Shown here: piece by piece, positions 55,875 through 63,321 of the stretch
Numbering within the stretch: the stretch's first letter is position 1
Layout of the letters: each line of letters starts with the position of its first letter
Assembly: GCF_002777745.1 (NCBI RefSeq)
Contig: NZ_MEIO01000048.1
Span: 79,393 to 143,392, forward strand
Source of the DNA: Snodgrassella alvi
GTDB lineage: Bacteria; Pseudomonadota; Gammaproteobacteria; Burkholderiales; Neisseriaceae
Reading direction: 5' to 3'
DNA: 64,000 nt
Notes under the pieces: model-generated
What the model saw: the letters and a program-made list of their open reading frames with translations, nothing else
Databases searched by the model: none
Told to the model about the DNA's origin: nothing
Translations under genes and position numbers: made by a program

Positions 55875-56303
55875 ATGTTTAAAATCGCCAAAGAATTTCA
55901 ATTTGATGCCTGCCACATGCTTGATGGCCATCAAGGCAAATGTCATAACCTGCACGGTCACACCTATCGCCTGATTGTCGAAGTCAGCAACCAGCTCCAC
56001 TCACAAGGTTCCAGCAAAGAAATGGTAATGGACTTCGCCGATATCAAAACCATCATCAACCAGCACATCATCAGCCAGCTTGATCACGCCTATTTGTATG
56101 ACCAAACCAACAGCAACGAATGCAGAATCGCCACCCTGCTTCAGCAAATGCAGCGTAAAGTATTTGCCTTCCCTTGCCGCACCACAGCCGAAGGTATAAG
56201 CCGTTTTATTTTCAATCAGCTAACTGCTCATCTGCCTGTATCCAAAATTACCCTATGGGAAACACCCACCTCCTATTGCGAATACCAGAATACCAAACCA
56301 TGA
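55875..56303 (+). CDS. queD: 6-carboxy-5,6,7,8-tetrahydropterin synthase QueD
   Basis: 142 residues. First step of queuosine precursor synthesis after GTP cyclohydrolase: 7,8-dihydroneopterin triphosphate to carboxytetrahydropterin. Zinc ligands and catalytic Cys are visible in FDACHMLDGHQGKCHNLHGHTYRL (residues about 10-33, given in part as CHMLDGHQGKCHNLHGH); the DFADIK motif and LDHAYLYD are also typical. Its TGA overlaps the queE ATG. Regulated by the upstream preQ1 riboswitch. Confidence 0.94.
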   Translation: MFKIAKEFQFDACHMLDGHQGKCHNLHGHTYRLIVEVSNQLHSQGSSKEMVMDFADIKTIINQHIISQLDHAYLYDQTNSNECRIATLLQQMQRKVFAFPCRTTAEGISRFIFNQLTAHLPVSKITLWETPTSYCEYQNTKP

Positions 56304-56914
56304 CCCAGTTTAACATCGTTGAAATCTTCGAATCCTTACAGGGTGAAGGCTACAATACCGGCATGCCTGCAATTTTCATCCGGCTGGCCGCCTGCAACCT
56401 CAGATGCCCTTGGTGCGATACAGACTTTATGCACTATCAAAGCATGTCCCTGCAACACATCCTTAATACCGTCCGCCAATATCAGAGCAAAAACATCATC
56501 ATTACCGGCGGCGAACCCACCATCCATAAAAAACTACCATCACTCTTACACAGGCTCAAACAGGAAAACTACTATCTCGCCATAGAAAGCAACGGTCTGG
56601 GCATCGTAGATCCGCACATCGACTACATCGCCCTAAGTCCCAAATTTCATTACCGCCAGCACTATCCATTCCCAGCACAGAATCAGGCTGATGAAGTACG
56701 CATCGTAGTAGAAGACCACCCGGAATTCATCGCATTCTGCCTGAAAATCGAACAGCATATTCAGGCCAGACACTACTTCCTCTCCCCATGTGAACAAAAC
56801 AATCAATTCAACATGCTCACCACCTTACAGACACTTGGTAAACTCAACCAGCACCGGCACAGTAATAAATGGTTGCTCAGCCTGCAAACTCATAAACTGG
56901 CCAATATCGAATAA
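56300..56914 (+). CDS. queE: 7-carboxy-7-deazaguanine synthase QueE
   Basis: 204 residues from ATG 56300, which overlaps the queD stop (ATGA). A longer frame start at 56174 lies inside queD and was rejected. Radical-SAM enzyme of the QueE type: FESLQGEGYNTGMPAIFIRLAACNLRCPWCDTDF with the cluster Cys32, Cys36, Cys39 (read in parts), IITGGEPTIHK as the SAM motif, and AIESNGLG. It forms carboxy-deazaguanine from the QueD product. It shares the riboswitch-controlled transcript. Confidence 0.94.
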   Translation: MTQFNIVEIFESLQGEGYNTGMPAIFIRLAACNLRCPWCDTDFMHYQSMSLQHILNTVRQYQSKNIIITGGEPTIHKKLPSLLHRLKQENYYLAIESNGLGIVDPHIDYIALSPKFHYRQHYPFPAQNQADEVRIVVEDHPEFIAFCLKIEQHIQARHYFLSPCEQNNQFNMLTTLQTLGKLNQHRHSNKWLLSLQTHKLANIE

Positions 56915-57112
56915 CTCGCACATAGCATATATCTCAGAACTATTGACAACAAACAAATCAGCCTAATATCATAAACAATACAGCTTAGATCAGAATTAAA
57001 ATCAATATATTTTTCGTAACAATGCATCCTCGCTGTGCATTTATGCCAACAATTGTTACAATATAATCAACTTAAGAAATTATTTACTAACAAAATTATA
57101 GAGAACCTTTTT

Positions 57113-57805
57113 ATGCAATCACATAACAACTACGACTTTACCCAACTAGGACAGGTAAGTGAAAACCAACAACTAATTGTCTTGCGCAAAGCCTACGCCC
57201 TGCTCGGACTATCATTCCTGCCTTGTGCTGCCGGAGCCTATGCCGGTGCTTCTGTAAACTTTTACTCCCTGTTCAGCAACTCATGGCTGCCGGTTGTTGC
57301 TTTCCTTATATTCGCCTATGGCTTGAGTTTTGCCATTGAAAAAAACCGTTACAACAATGTAGGCATTGCCCTGCTCATGGTGTTCACTTTCGGTATCGGA
57401 TTTTTTGTCTCCCCGCTTTTACAATTCGCGCTAGCCTCTCCCATTGGAAGTCAGATTGTCGGCATGGCAGCTATGATGACAGCGGGCGTATTTCTTACCA
57501 TGGCAACCATAGCCCACCATTCCAAATCTAACATGAACGGAATTGGTCAGTTCCTGCTCGTAGGCGCAGTTGTCCTAATCATCGGCATGATACTGAACAT
57601 GTTCCTGCAAATACCTGCCCTGTCATTAACCATTTCAGCCGGTTTTGTTATCTTTAGCTCACTCATGATTATGTGGCAAATCCGCACCGTTATCGCCGGT
57701 GGTGAAGACAGCGCAACCAGCGCCGCATTAACCCTCTTCATCTCCCTATACAACATATTTACCAGCCTGGTACACATTCTGCTGGCCATTATGGATGATC
57801 GCTAA
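57113..57805 (+). CDS. Bax inhibitor-1 / YccA family membrane protein
   Basis: 230 residues from ATG 57113; the frame is open upstream, but the BI-1 fold begins after NQQLIVLRKAYALLGLSFLP. Seven hydrophobic segments span the rest (for example VVAFLIFAYGLSFAIE, GIALLMVFTFGIGFFVSPLL, FLLVGAVVLIIGMILNMFLQI). YccA of E. coli interacts with the FtsH protease; related proteins are pH-sensitive calcium channels. The C-terminus LFISLYNIFTSLVHILLAI is typical. Monocistronic with a terminator. Confidence 0.88.
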   Translation: MQSHNNYDFTQLGQVSENQQLIVLRKAYALLGLSFLPCAAGAYAGASVNFYSLFSNSWLPVVAFLIFAYGLSFAIEKNRYNNVGIALLMVFTFGIGFFVSPLLQFALASPIGSQIVGMAAMMTAGVFLTMATIAHHSKSNMNGIGQFLLVGAVVLIIGMILNMFLQIPALSLTISAGFVIFSSLMIMWQIRTVIAGGEDSATSAALTLFISLYNIFTSLVHILLAIMDDR

Positions 57806-57823
57806 CCAACCATATCAACCACG

Positions 57824-57862
57824 AAACTGCCTGAATCCAATGGAAATTCAGGCAGTTTTTTA
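57824..57862 (+). terminator. Terminator of the BI-1 family gene, uptake-sequence-like arms
   Basis: Thirteen-base stem AAACTGCCTGAAT / ATTCAGGCAGTTT followed by TTTTAT. The arms share CTGCCTGAAT with the hairpin at 43785-43820. Confidence 0.88.
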
Positions 57863-57967
57863 TTTAACCGCAAACATACACACAAAGCGCGCATAGCTAC
57901 ATCGCTACCCACACACCCCATTTAACACCTCATTCTCTTATAATAGCCTTTTACATAACAGACAAAC

Positions 57968-59074
57968 ATGAACCAAACCATTCACTGGACAGAACAAAGC
58001 CAGAACATGCATGCCATCTGGGGGGGTGATAGCCGCCATCCGGCACCTGATCATATACAAGTAATCAGCCAGAGCAATGCTGAACAGGCTCTGCATCTTA
58101 TGCGTCAGAACATAGCGCTACTGTGGCGTGGCGATTACCATCAGGGCAAACAGCTACTGGCTGCAATCAAAAAACGCGTCCACAGCAAAGCCCGCACCCA
58201 TACCGATTTTCACAAACATCGCCTGCAACAAGCACAGCACAGCCGCCTGTTCCAGCAACTATTAGTAGAAATCCAGCCACAAGGCCAGCTCAGAAACGGC
58301 CGAGCACCCAATGTTGCCGCCGCACTTAGCGATGTTTTCGGCAGCCCCAATCAGCACACCCTCCTCCTACCCCTACATTTGCTACTCGGCTACATTGGCG
58401 CCCATGAATGGCATAAAGCCGGAGTTACCATACCTGCCTTAAATGGACAAAAAATCCATGTCCCATATGGCGTTTTTTCCCCGGTACGCGGAGAATATCT
58501 CGAACTCGTTGCTCAGGCCAAACTACCAGCTCCCTGCCACATTGCATGGGACATCGGTACCGGCAGCGGCGTACTGGCAGCCATACTGGCACAGCGCGGT
58601 ATACCCCATATCACAGCCACCGATAACAGCACACGTGCCATCGCCTGCGCCCAAGCCAACATACAGCGCTTAGGATTAACCGAACAAATTCATATTCAAC
58701 ACACCAGCCTGTTTCCCGGCGGCAGCGCAGACCTCATCATCTGTAACCCGCCATGGCTACCCGCCAAACCAAGCAGCGACATCGAAACCGCACTGTACGA
58801 CCCGGGACACCAAATGCTACAAACATTTCTTACCCACGCCAAAAATCACCTTACCCCGCATGGACAAGTATGGCTAATCATGTCGGATATCGCCGAACAT
58901 CTGGGTTTACGCCCGGCAGAAGCATTAGAGCAATGGATAAACACCGCTGGACTAAAACTGATTCACAAAACCGATATCCAACCCCAGCACCCGAAAGCAC
59001 ACCAACATCACCAATCCCTTGCCAGTGCCCGTAACCGCGAAATCACCTCCCTGTGGCAACTGGCAGCCAAATAA
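57968..59074 (+). CDS. Class I SAM-dependent methyltransferase, PrmC-like
   Basis: 368 residues. The C-terminal half is a Rossmann methyltransferase: SAM motif I AWDIGTGSGVLAAILAQRG (about residues 195-213), acidic motif II ITATDNSTRAIACAQAN, and the amide-methyltransferase motif NPPWLPA (about 260-266), which resembles the NPPY motif of glutamine- and adenine-N-methylases. The N-terminal 170 residues are His/Gln-rich with no recognised domain. The target may be a protein or nucleic acid; not decided. It is the last intact gene before the CDI remnant. Confidence 0.8.
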   Translation: MNQTIHWTEQSQNMHAIWGGDSRHPAPDHIQVISQSNAEQALHLMRQNIALLWRGDYHQGKQLLAAIKKRVHSKARTHTDFHKHRLQQAQHSRLFQQLLVEIQPQGQLRNGRAPNVAAALSDVFGSPNQHTLLLPLHLLLGYIGAHEWHKAGVTIPALNGQKIHVPYGVFSPVRGEYLELVAQAKLPAPCHIAWDIGTGSGVLAAILAQRGIPHITATDNSTRAIACAQANIQRLGLTEQIHIQHTSLFPGGSADLIICNPPWLPAKPSSDIETALYDPGHQMLQTFLTHAKNHLTPHGQVWLIMSDIAEHLGLRPAEALEQWINTAGLKLIHKTDIQPQHPKAHQHHQSLASARNREITSLWQLAAK

Positions 59075-59277
59075 AAACAGGCAGCTGCATCATCATATAA
59101 ACAGCAACAGACAAAATTCTTAATAAAATATATATCATTTGAATAATTAGATTAATTCCTGAGGATCTAAAGCCCAACAACTTACAACAAGCCAAAACTA
59201 ATTAACCAATAGCGATTTTTCAATCAATATTAGGCTTATCTCCACTTATAGTTACGTGACCAAACACGCCTCAGTCG
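59075..59277. other. Intergenic region at the edge of the CDI remnant
   Basis: About 200 bases with no supported gene between the methyltransferase and the degraded haemagglutinin locus. Confidence 0.4.
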
Positions 59278-59382
59278 TCATAATATGTAGGCCTGTCCAT
59301 TTTTCTTCAGAAAGTGCCGTTGGGTATTAGCCTCATTTATTATTTCGGTAATACGATACTCATTACCCTGTTTTCTGGTAAA
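59278..59382 (-). pseudogene. Possible C-terminal fragment of another decayed toxin
   Basis: A start-less minus-strand stretch of about 34 codons reading FTRKQGNEYRITEI then INEANTQRHFLKKNGQAYIL and a stop. It has a protein-like composition and lies just downstream of a VENN-like remnant, where a CdiA toxin domain would end. No matching immunity gene follows. Frame breaks separate it from the haemagglutinin remnant. A chance open frame cannot be ruled out. Confidence 0.3.
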
Positions 59383-59426
59383 TTAAACACCAAATTGCAA
59401 TCTATATTTATCGTATACAAATAACC

Positions 59427-59452
59427 AGCTACCATTTTATTAAATGGTAGCT
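59427..59452 (-). terminator. Hairpin inside the CDI remnant
   Basis: Eleven-base perfect stem AGCTACCATTT / AAATGGTAGCT with loop TATT; possibly an old terminator. Confidence 0.5.
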
Positions 59453-59547
59453 TACAGATTTAATATCTTTCACCAACTTTTTTCATCTTTACCATATTGA
59501 TTTTTCTAATATATATTCTAACTTATTATTTTGTTTTCTGGTTTTTC

Positions 59548-61383
59548 CTAAGTAGTACCAAAGTTAGTCCCGTTATTATTTTCCAAACTATTATCCACCG
59601 CCATGCGCCCAGCCTGATTATCCTGAGCTACATCCGCCATACTGCCACCAACAACCGCTCCGGTCGCGGCACCTGCTAGCCCCGCTATGGCTGATACCGT
59701 GGCTTTTTCTTCTGCGGTTAAATCTTTTACATCCTTTCCATATAGCCATTTCGATATAACCGGTGCCGTTGCCTTCGCTCCTGCTGCGGCTACTGCCGCT
59801 CCTACTACGGCATCATGAGCCACCAAATGTGCTGTATGCCTTCCGCATCTTTGCCTTTGAAGTACTGCCCAATTTGATACGATATGCTGGAATGGCTGTG
59901 GCGGCGATAATGCCGCCCTATATTATTGGTCGGTGCGACCAGTCCTGCACCGATAGCATTCAGTATTAGCCCGCTGGTATTCCATTGCGCCAGTTCTTTT
60001 TCATACTGCGCGCTGCTCCGGGCTAAGATTTTCTTGTTTCAGTTTTTCTTTCAGCTGATCTTTTTTGCTGTTGATCATCGCTGAGATAGCCTGCATGTTT
60101 TGGCTGAATTCCCGACTCACTTCGCGCTGTAAAACCAGCTCTTCCTGCACTTTATCTTTGTCAAAGTTATTGCTCAGATAGCCGGCTTTATCGGCATAGT
60201 TGTCGCTGGTCGTGTCGGTGTAAATGCCGGCGATGGTTTCGGCGGCACTTTTGCCGGTTTTCTGCTGCTGAGCGGCTTCATCGGTGATGATGATGTTGGT
60301 GTTGATGCCGATGGGTGGTGCTGCTGTCGTGCCCACTGTCGCTACCGTAACCTACGGTATTACTGGCTCCAGTACGACCCTGATTGGCCAGTTTAATGCT
60401 ATCGTTCTGGCTTGGCTGGCTTTGCCCCATTGAGGAACCGCTGATGCTACCTCCGGCACCTATGCCGATACTGCTACCACTATAGTCGCTGTGGTTTTTG
60501 ATATCGCTGCTGGTGAGGCTGCCAGTGCTTAGCCGGTTTTTACCTGCCGCTTCGGCGGCCTCGGTAGAGGTGATGATGGCGCCTTTAAGGTCGGTATTGC
60601 CTTTGACTTTGATCTGATAGCCATTGTCACCGGCAATGATACCGCTCTGTTCGGTGACACCGGCGTAATCGGCTTTGATTTTGCTCTTGCTGTAGTTGGC
60701 TGTGCCGGATACGCCATAGCCTACGGTCACTTGGCCGCTGATGTTCTGCTGTTTGCTGTTGTATTTGGCGGTGTCTTGCAGGCTTTCGATGTTCAGTTCA
60801 GCTGCATCGATGCTGACCCTTTGCCAATAACCTGGGCTCCTCTGATGTTGGTGGCACCGCCGCTGATAAAGCTGGTATTACCGCTGGTGCTGCCCATGAA
60901 GCCGCCGTTGATGGAGGTGTTGCTGGCTTTGAAGCTGGAGTGGTTTTCGATATCTTTGAAGGTGAGGCTGTTGGTGGTGAGCTGGTTGTGCTCTCTGGCT
61001 GCGCTGGAACCGATGGCGCCGCCTTGCAGGTCGATGCTATCGGCTTTGATGTGGTAGCCGTCTTTGCCGGCAAAGAGGCCGGACTGTTGGTTGACGGCGT
61101 TGAGGTGGCCGGAGGCGTTGCTGCTGTTAACGCCGCCGGATACTTCCCATACGCTGCCAAAGCCGCCTTGCAGGCGGATGTTGGCTCCGCTCTGGCTGAT
61201 TTTCTGGTCTATTTTGTCTTGTGGGCTGATGATGCTCAGTTTGCCGCCGATGTTGGCGTCGATGCGGTTGGCGCTGGCCTGGGCTCCGATCAGGGTGGTG
61301 TTGCCTTTGCTGTTGAGGCTCAGTTTGTCTGATTGGAGGATGGTCTGGCTGTGGGTTTGAGCATTAAGGTGGTGGTTGCTCAT
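59548..61383 (-). pseudogene. Degraded CdiA/filamentous haemagglutinin gene fragment with several frameshifts
   Basis: Pieces of one protein in changing frames. 61383-60793: FHA-type repeats (QTHSQTILQSDKLSLNSKGN; SGLFAGKDGYHIKADSIDL). After a frame change near 60810 the frame continues ELNIESLQDTAKYNS, then TVGYGVSGTANYSKSK (60730-60278). A second change near 60325 leads to INTNIIITDEAAQQQKTGKS (60336-60001). Others lead to YEKELAQWNTSGLILNAIGAG, IGQYFKGKDAEG and VAHDAVVGAAVAAAGAKAT (59826-59548), ending in a VENN-like NSLENN. This order matches the C-terminal pre-toxin part of CdiA proteins; N-terminal and toxin parts are missing. It cannot yield a functional product. Confidence 0.85.
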
Positions 61384-61513
61384 TCAGGTATTTTAGCAAG
61401 TAGCTCGTCAATCTTATCTTTACCTTATGAATGAAGTTTTAGATACTTCTCGATTCTATAAAGCTGTATGAATTAGCGTAGCCATTCCATTTTACCTACA
61501 GTTTAAAGTGAAG

Positions 61514-61552
61514 ATTAAATTAACTTAATAAATCTCGGCTAACATCACCTGT
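61514..61552 (-). repeat. Direct repeat of immunity gene 3' ends (copy 1)
   Basis: Partner of 62408-62446, about 894 bases away. Such matched ends would allow homologous swapping or loss of one toxin-immunity cassette. Confidence 0.88.
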
Positions 61553-61900
61553 AATATAAAAAGATTTAAAAGCATTTATTACAATATCATAATTATGTGT
61601 CAAATGCCTTGCATCCCAATTATCGCCTAAGATATCAATCATTTCACCTTTTGCTAATTTATTAAAATAAGAACGAACGATATATTCACTTCCATTATCT
61701 TCACCTAGCGTAAGTAAGTATTGATTTTTATCGCTTAAAACCTGTAAAGAAATAGCTCCAATTTCATTGTCCAGTCTATCTAAAGTTATACTGCCACTAT
61801 TATTCTTTAGTAATTTTAGATAATATCCAATAGTGGAAAGATCAACTAAATGGGTATTACCACCATCATCATTAATTATCCATGATAGAGAGAATTTCAT
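61520..61900 (-). CDS. Immunity protein for deaminase toxin 1 (CdiI-like)
   Basis: 126 residues. It starts two bases after the stop of the orphan toxin module, the place of cdiI. The body (LSTIGYYLKLLKNNSGSITL; ISLQVLSDKNQYLLTLGED; AFKSFYITGDVSRDLLS) resembles the immunity proteins at 62.4 and 23.3 kb in layout and shares the exact ending GDVSRDLLS with the first of these. Cytoplasmic, no signal peptide. It should bind and block the neighbouring deaminase domain. Family name not certain. Confidence 0.72.
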   Translation of the reverse strand: MKFSLSWIINDDGGNTHLVDLSTIGYYLKLLKNNSGSITLDRLDNEIGAISLQVLSDKNQYLLTLGEDNGSEYIVRSYFNKLAKGEMIDILGDNWDARHLTHNYDIVINAFKSFYITGDVSRDLLS

Positions 61901-61902
61901 AA

Positions 61903-62364
61903 TTATTCACGCTCCCGTAAAGTTCTCATACCTGTTTTCCAATATAAAGTTTTTCCTGTTTTTTGTTCATAAATAGTTAATGATTTTACTCCAGCTTTTT
62001 CAGCAACTGCGGCTATATCTCCTCGACAATATCCACATACAGCTTTCCCAGTTACAGTCATACTCATATCAGCGCCTTTAGCAACTCCTGCTTTATGCGC
62101 TTGATGAATTGCACCTATTTCAGCATGAGCAGGCGATATTAGCTGGATTAAGTCAAATTGGTTATTCTCCACCGCATTCTGCCCGACCACTCCCGCTATC
62201 TGCGCATCAATCAGTGAACCACCGGTTAGCCCGCCTGATACGGTGGCCACTGCTGACGATAAATCTCTGATGCTGGCTTTGACATTTTCCGGTAAACGGT
62301 TCGGGTCTATGGCTTCGGGGGACTGATCTTTGGGCAGTTGTTTTGTAACTCTATCATAACAAAA
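61903..62364 (-). pseudogene. Orphan CdiA C-terminal module: VENN motif plus deaminase-fold toxin 1
   Basis: Open frame from after a TAA (62365-62367) to the stop at 61903, with no ATG; the first possible start is GTG 62250. It encodes QLPKDQSPEAIDPNRLPENV and SAVATVSGGLTGGSLIDAQ (pre-toxin part), then the VENN junction QNAVENNQFDL, then a toxin: SPAHAEIGAIHQAHKAG, VCGYCRGDI and SLTIYE. The HAE plus CxxC pair is the zinc site of the cytidine-deaminase superfamily, so the toxin probably deaminates nucleic acid or nucleotides. Without a start it is likely a silent donor module. Confidence 0.75.
62075..62131 (-). repeat. Direct repeat copy 1 (toxin catalytic segment)
   Basis: 57 bases that differ at only one position (A/G at 62122) from 63020-63076. 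It encodes the HAEIGAIHQAHKAG segment with the catalytic His and Glu. A likely recombination site for toxin exchange. Confidence 0.9.
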
Positions 62365-62380
62365 TTACAAATAGCAAAAT

Positions 62381-62404
62381 AAAAACCCCACTATTTAAGT
62401 GGGG
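62381..62404 (-). terminator. Terminator of the CDI toxin 2 / immunity 2 unit
   Basis: Stem CCCCACT / AGTGGGG with a five-base loop, followed on the minus strand by a T tract. It separates the immunity 2 gene from the orphan module. Confidence 0.85.
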
Positions 62405-62407
62405 AGA

Positions 62408-62446
62408 ATTAAATTAACTCAATAAATCTCGGCTAACATCTCCTGT
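62408..62446 (-). repeat. Direct repeat of immunity gene 3' ends (copy 2)
   Basis: 39 bases that differ at two positions from 61514-61552. Both copies hold the last codons of an immunity gene (GDVSRDLLS) and its stop region, bracketing the orphan toxin-immunity module. Confidence 0.88.
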
Positions 62447-62833
62447 TTCTAAAAACTCTTTAAATGCTTGTATTACCAAAGAAAAATTTTTGGTGGTAGA
62501 TACAATAGCAAACGGTTCACCTAACATGGGAATAAATTCTTTAGATCCTGATTCATCATTAAACGTTCTAACTTCGATATCACCATCTTCCATATCTGTA
62601 GCAAATAAAATCATATAAATATGGATCAAAGTTTCATGATTATCTGAATAAAGAACCATTTCATAAGGCATAAATTCATCTTCTAAATCATTTCTTAATA
62701 TTAATTTTCCATTATTAATTTTTAATATATCTAAATAATTATTTAGATCAGTTATTGTTGGCATCTCTATTGGAATAAGTTGAATTCTTTCACCATTTTT
62801 AAAATAGTATCCGCCTATTTCAAAATTAATCAT
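62414..62833 (-). CDS. Immunity protein for deaminase toxin 2 (CdiI-like)
   Basis: 139 residues. Its ATG overlaps the toxin 2 stop (ATGA), so it is translated right after the toxin. Sequence pieces: GGYYFKNGERIQLIPIEM, YLDILKINNGKLIL, YEMVLYSDNHETLIHIYM, EVRTFND and FLETGDVSRDLLS. Clearly homologous to the broken gene at 23.3-23.8 kb and more distantly to immunity 1. Small, acidic, cytoplasmic. Followed by a good terminator. Intact, so it can still give protection even if the toxin is not made. Confidence 0.75.
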   Translation of the reverse strand: MINFEIGGYYFKNGERIQLIPIEMPTITDLNNYLDILKINNGKLILRNDLEDEFMPYEMVLYSDNHETLIHIYMILFATDMEDGDIEVRTFNDESGSKEFIPMLGEPFAIVSTTKNFSLVIQAFKEFLETGDVSRDLLS

Positions 62834-63321
62834 TTCTTTTTAACCTCTCTTAGTTTTTTCATACCTGACTCCCAATAGTAAGTTTTAGGTAACTTTGTTA
62901 CTTCATCAACCGCGTGAATCGTTACTGATTTTGCATTGGCAGCCTTTGCCGCTGAAACAATATCAGAGCGACAATAATTACATACATCTTTTCCTTTTAC
63001 AGTGATTTTCAAATCAGCTCCTTTAGCAACTCCTGCTTTATGCGCTTGATGAATTGCACCTATTTCGGCATGAGCATTAGACATATTACTATTTGGCAAC
63101 GGTAGATTATTTGTTTTACCTTTATCCATCAATTTTTGCTCTTTTGATTTTATTTTATCAGAAATTAAAGTTGATTCATTTGCATTTGCTTTATCTATAG
63201 GTCTAGCTGTTTGATTGGTATCTACAAACTTATGACCATTAACCTCCAGTTCAGCTGTTACTGTCGGTTTTGTTGTATTCGTCGTGCCTTTTCCAGCTAC
63301 CTGTTCAGTCTTATGCGCACC
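62830..63321 (-). pseudogene. Deaminase-fold toxin 2, cut off from CdiA by an in-frame stop
   Basis: Continues the CdiA frame directly after TAA 63322-63324. It encodes a linker (KTEQVAGKGTTNTTKPTV; LEVNGHKFVDTNQTARPID) and the toxin: NAHAEIGAIHQAHKAGVAK, VCNYCRSDI, SVTIHAVDE and a basic end (KKLREVKKK). HAE with CNYC forms the deaminase zinc site, as in toxin 1. An internal start at TTG/ATG 63132-63129 could give a 99-100-residue free toxin domain. Otherwise it needs read-through of TAA. The stop codon should be checked for assembly error. Confidence 0.72.
63020..63076 (-). repeat. Direct repeat copy 2 (toxin catalytic segment)
   Basis: Partner of 62075-62131, 945 bases away, 56 of 57 bases identical. 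Confidence 0.9.

Noticed and set aside
60731..61332. Two long plus-strand open frames (108 and 130 codons) opposite the haemagglutinin remnant
   Set aside because: They are antisense shadows of Gly/Ala/Ser-rich repeat coding sequence; composition is a mirror of the real frame and they lack ribosome binding sites.
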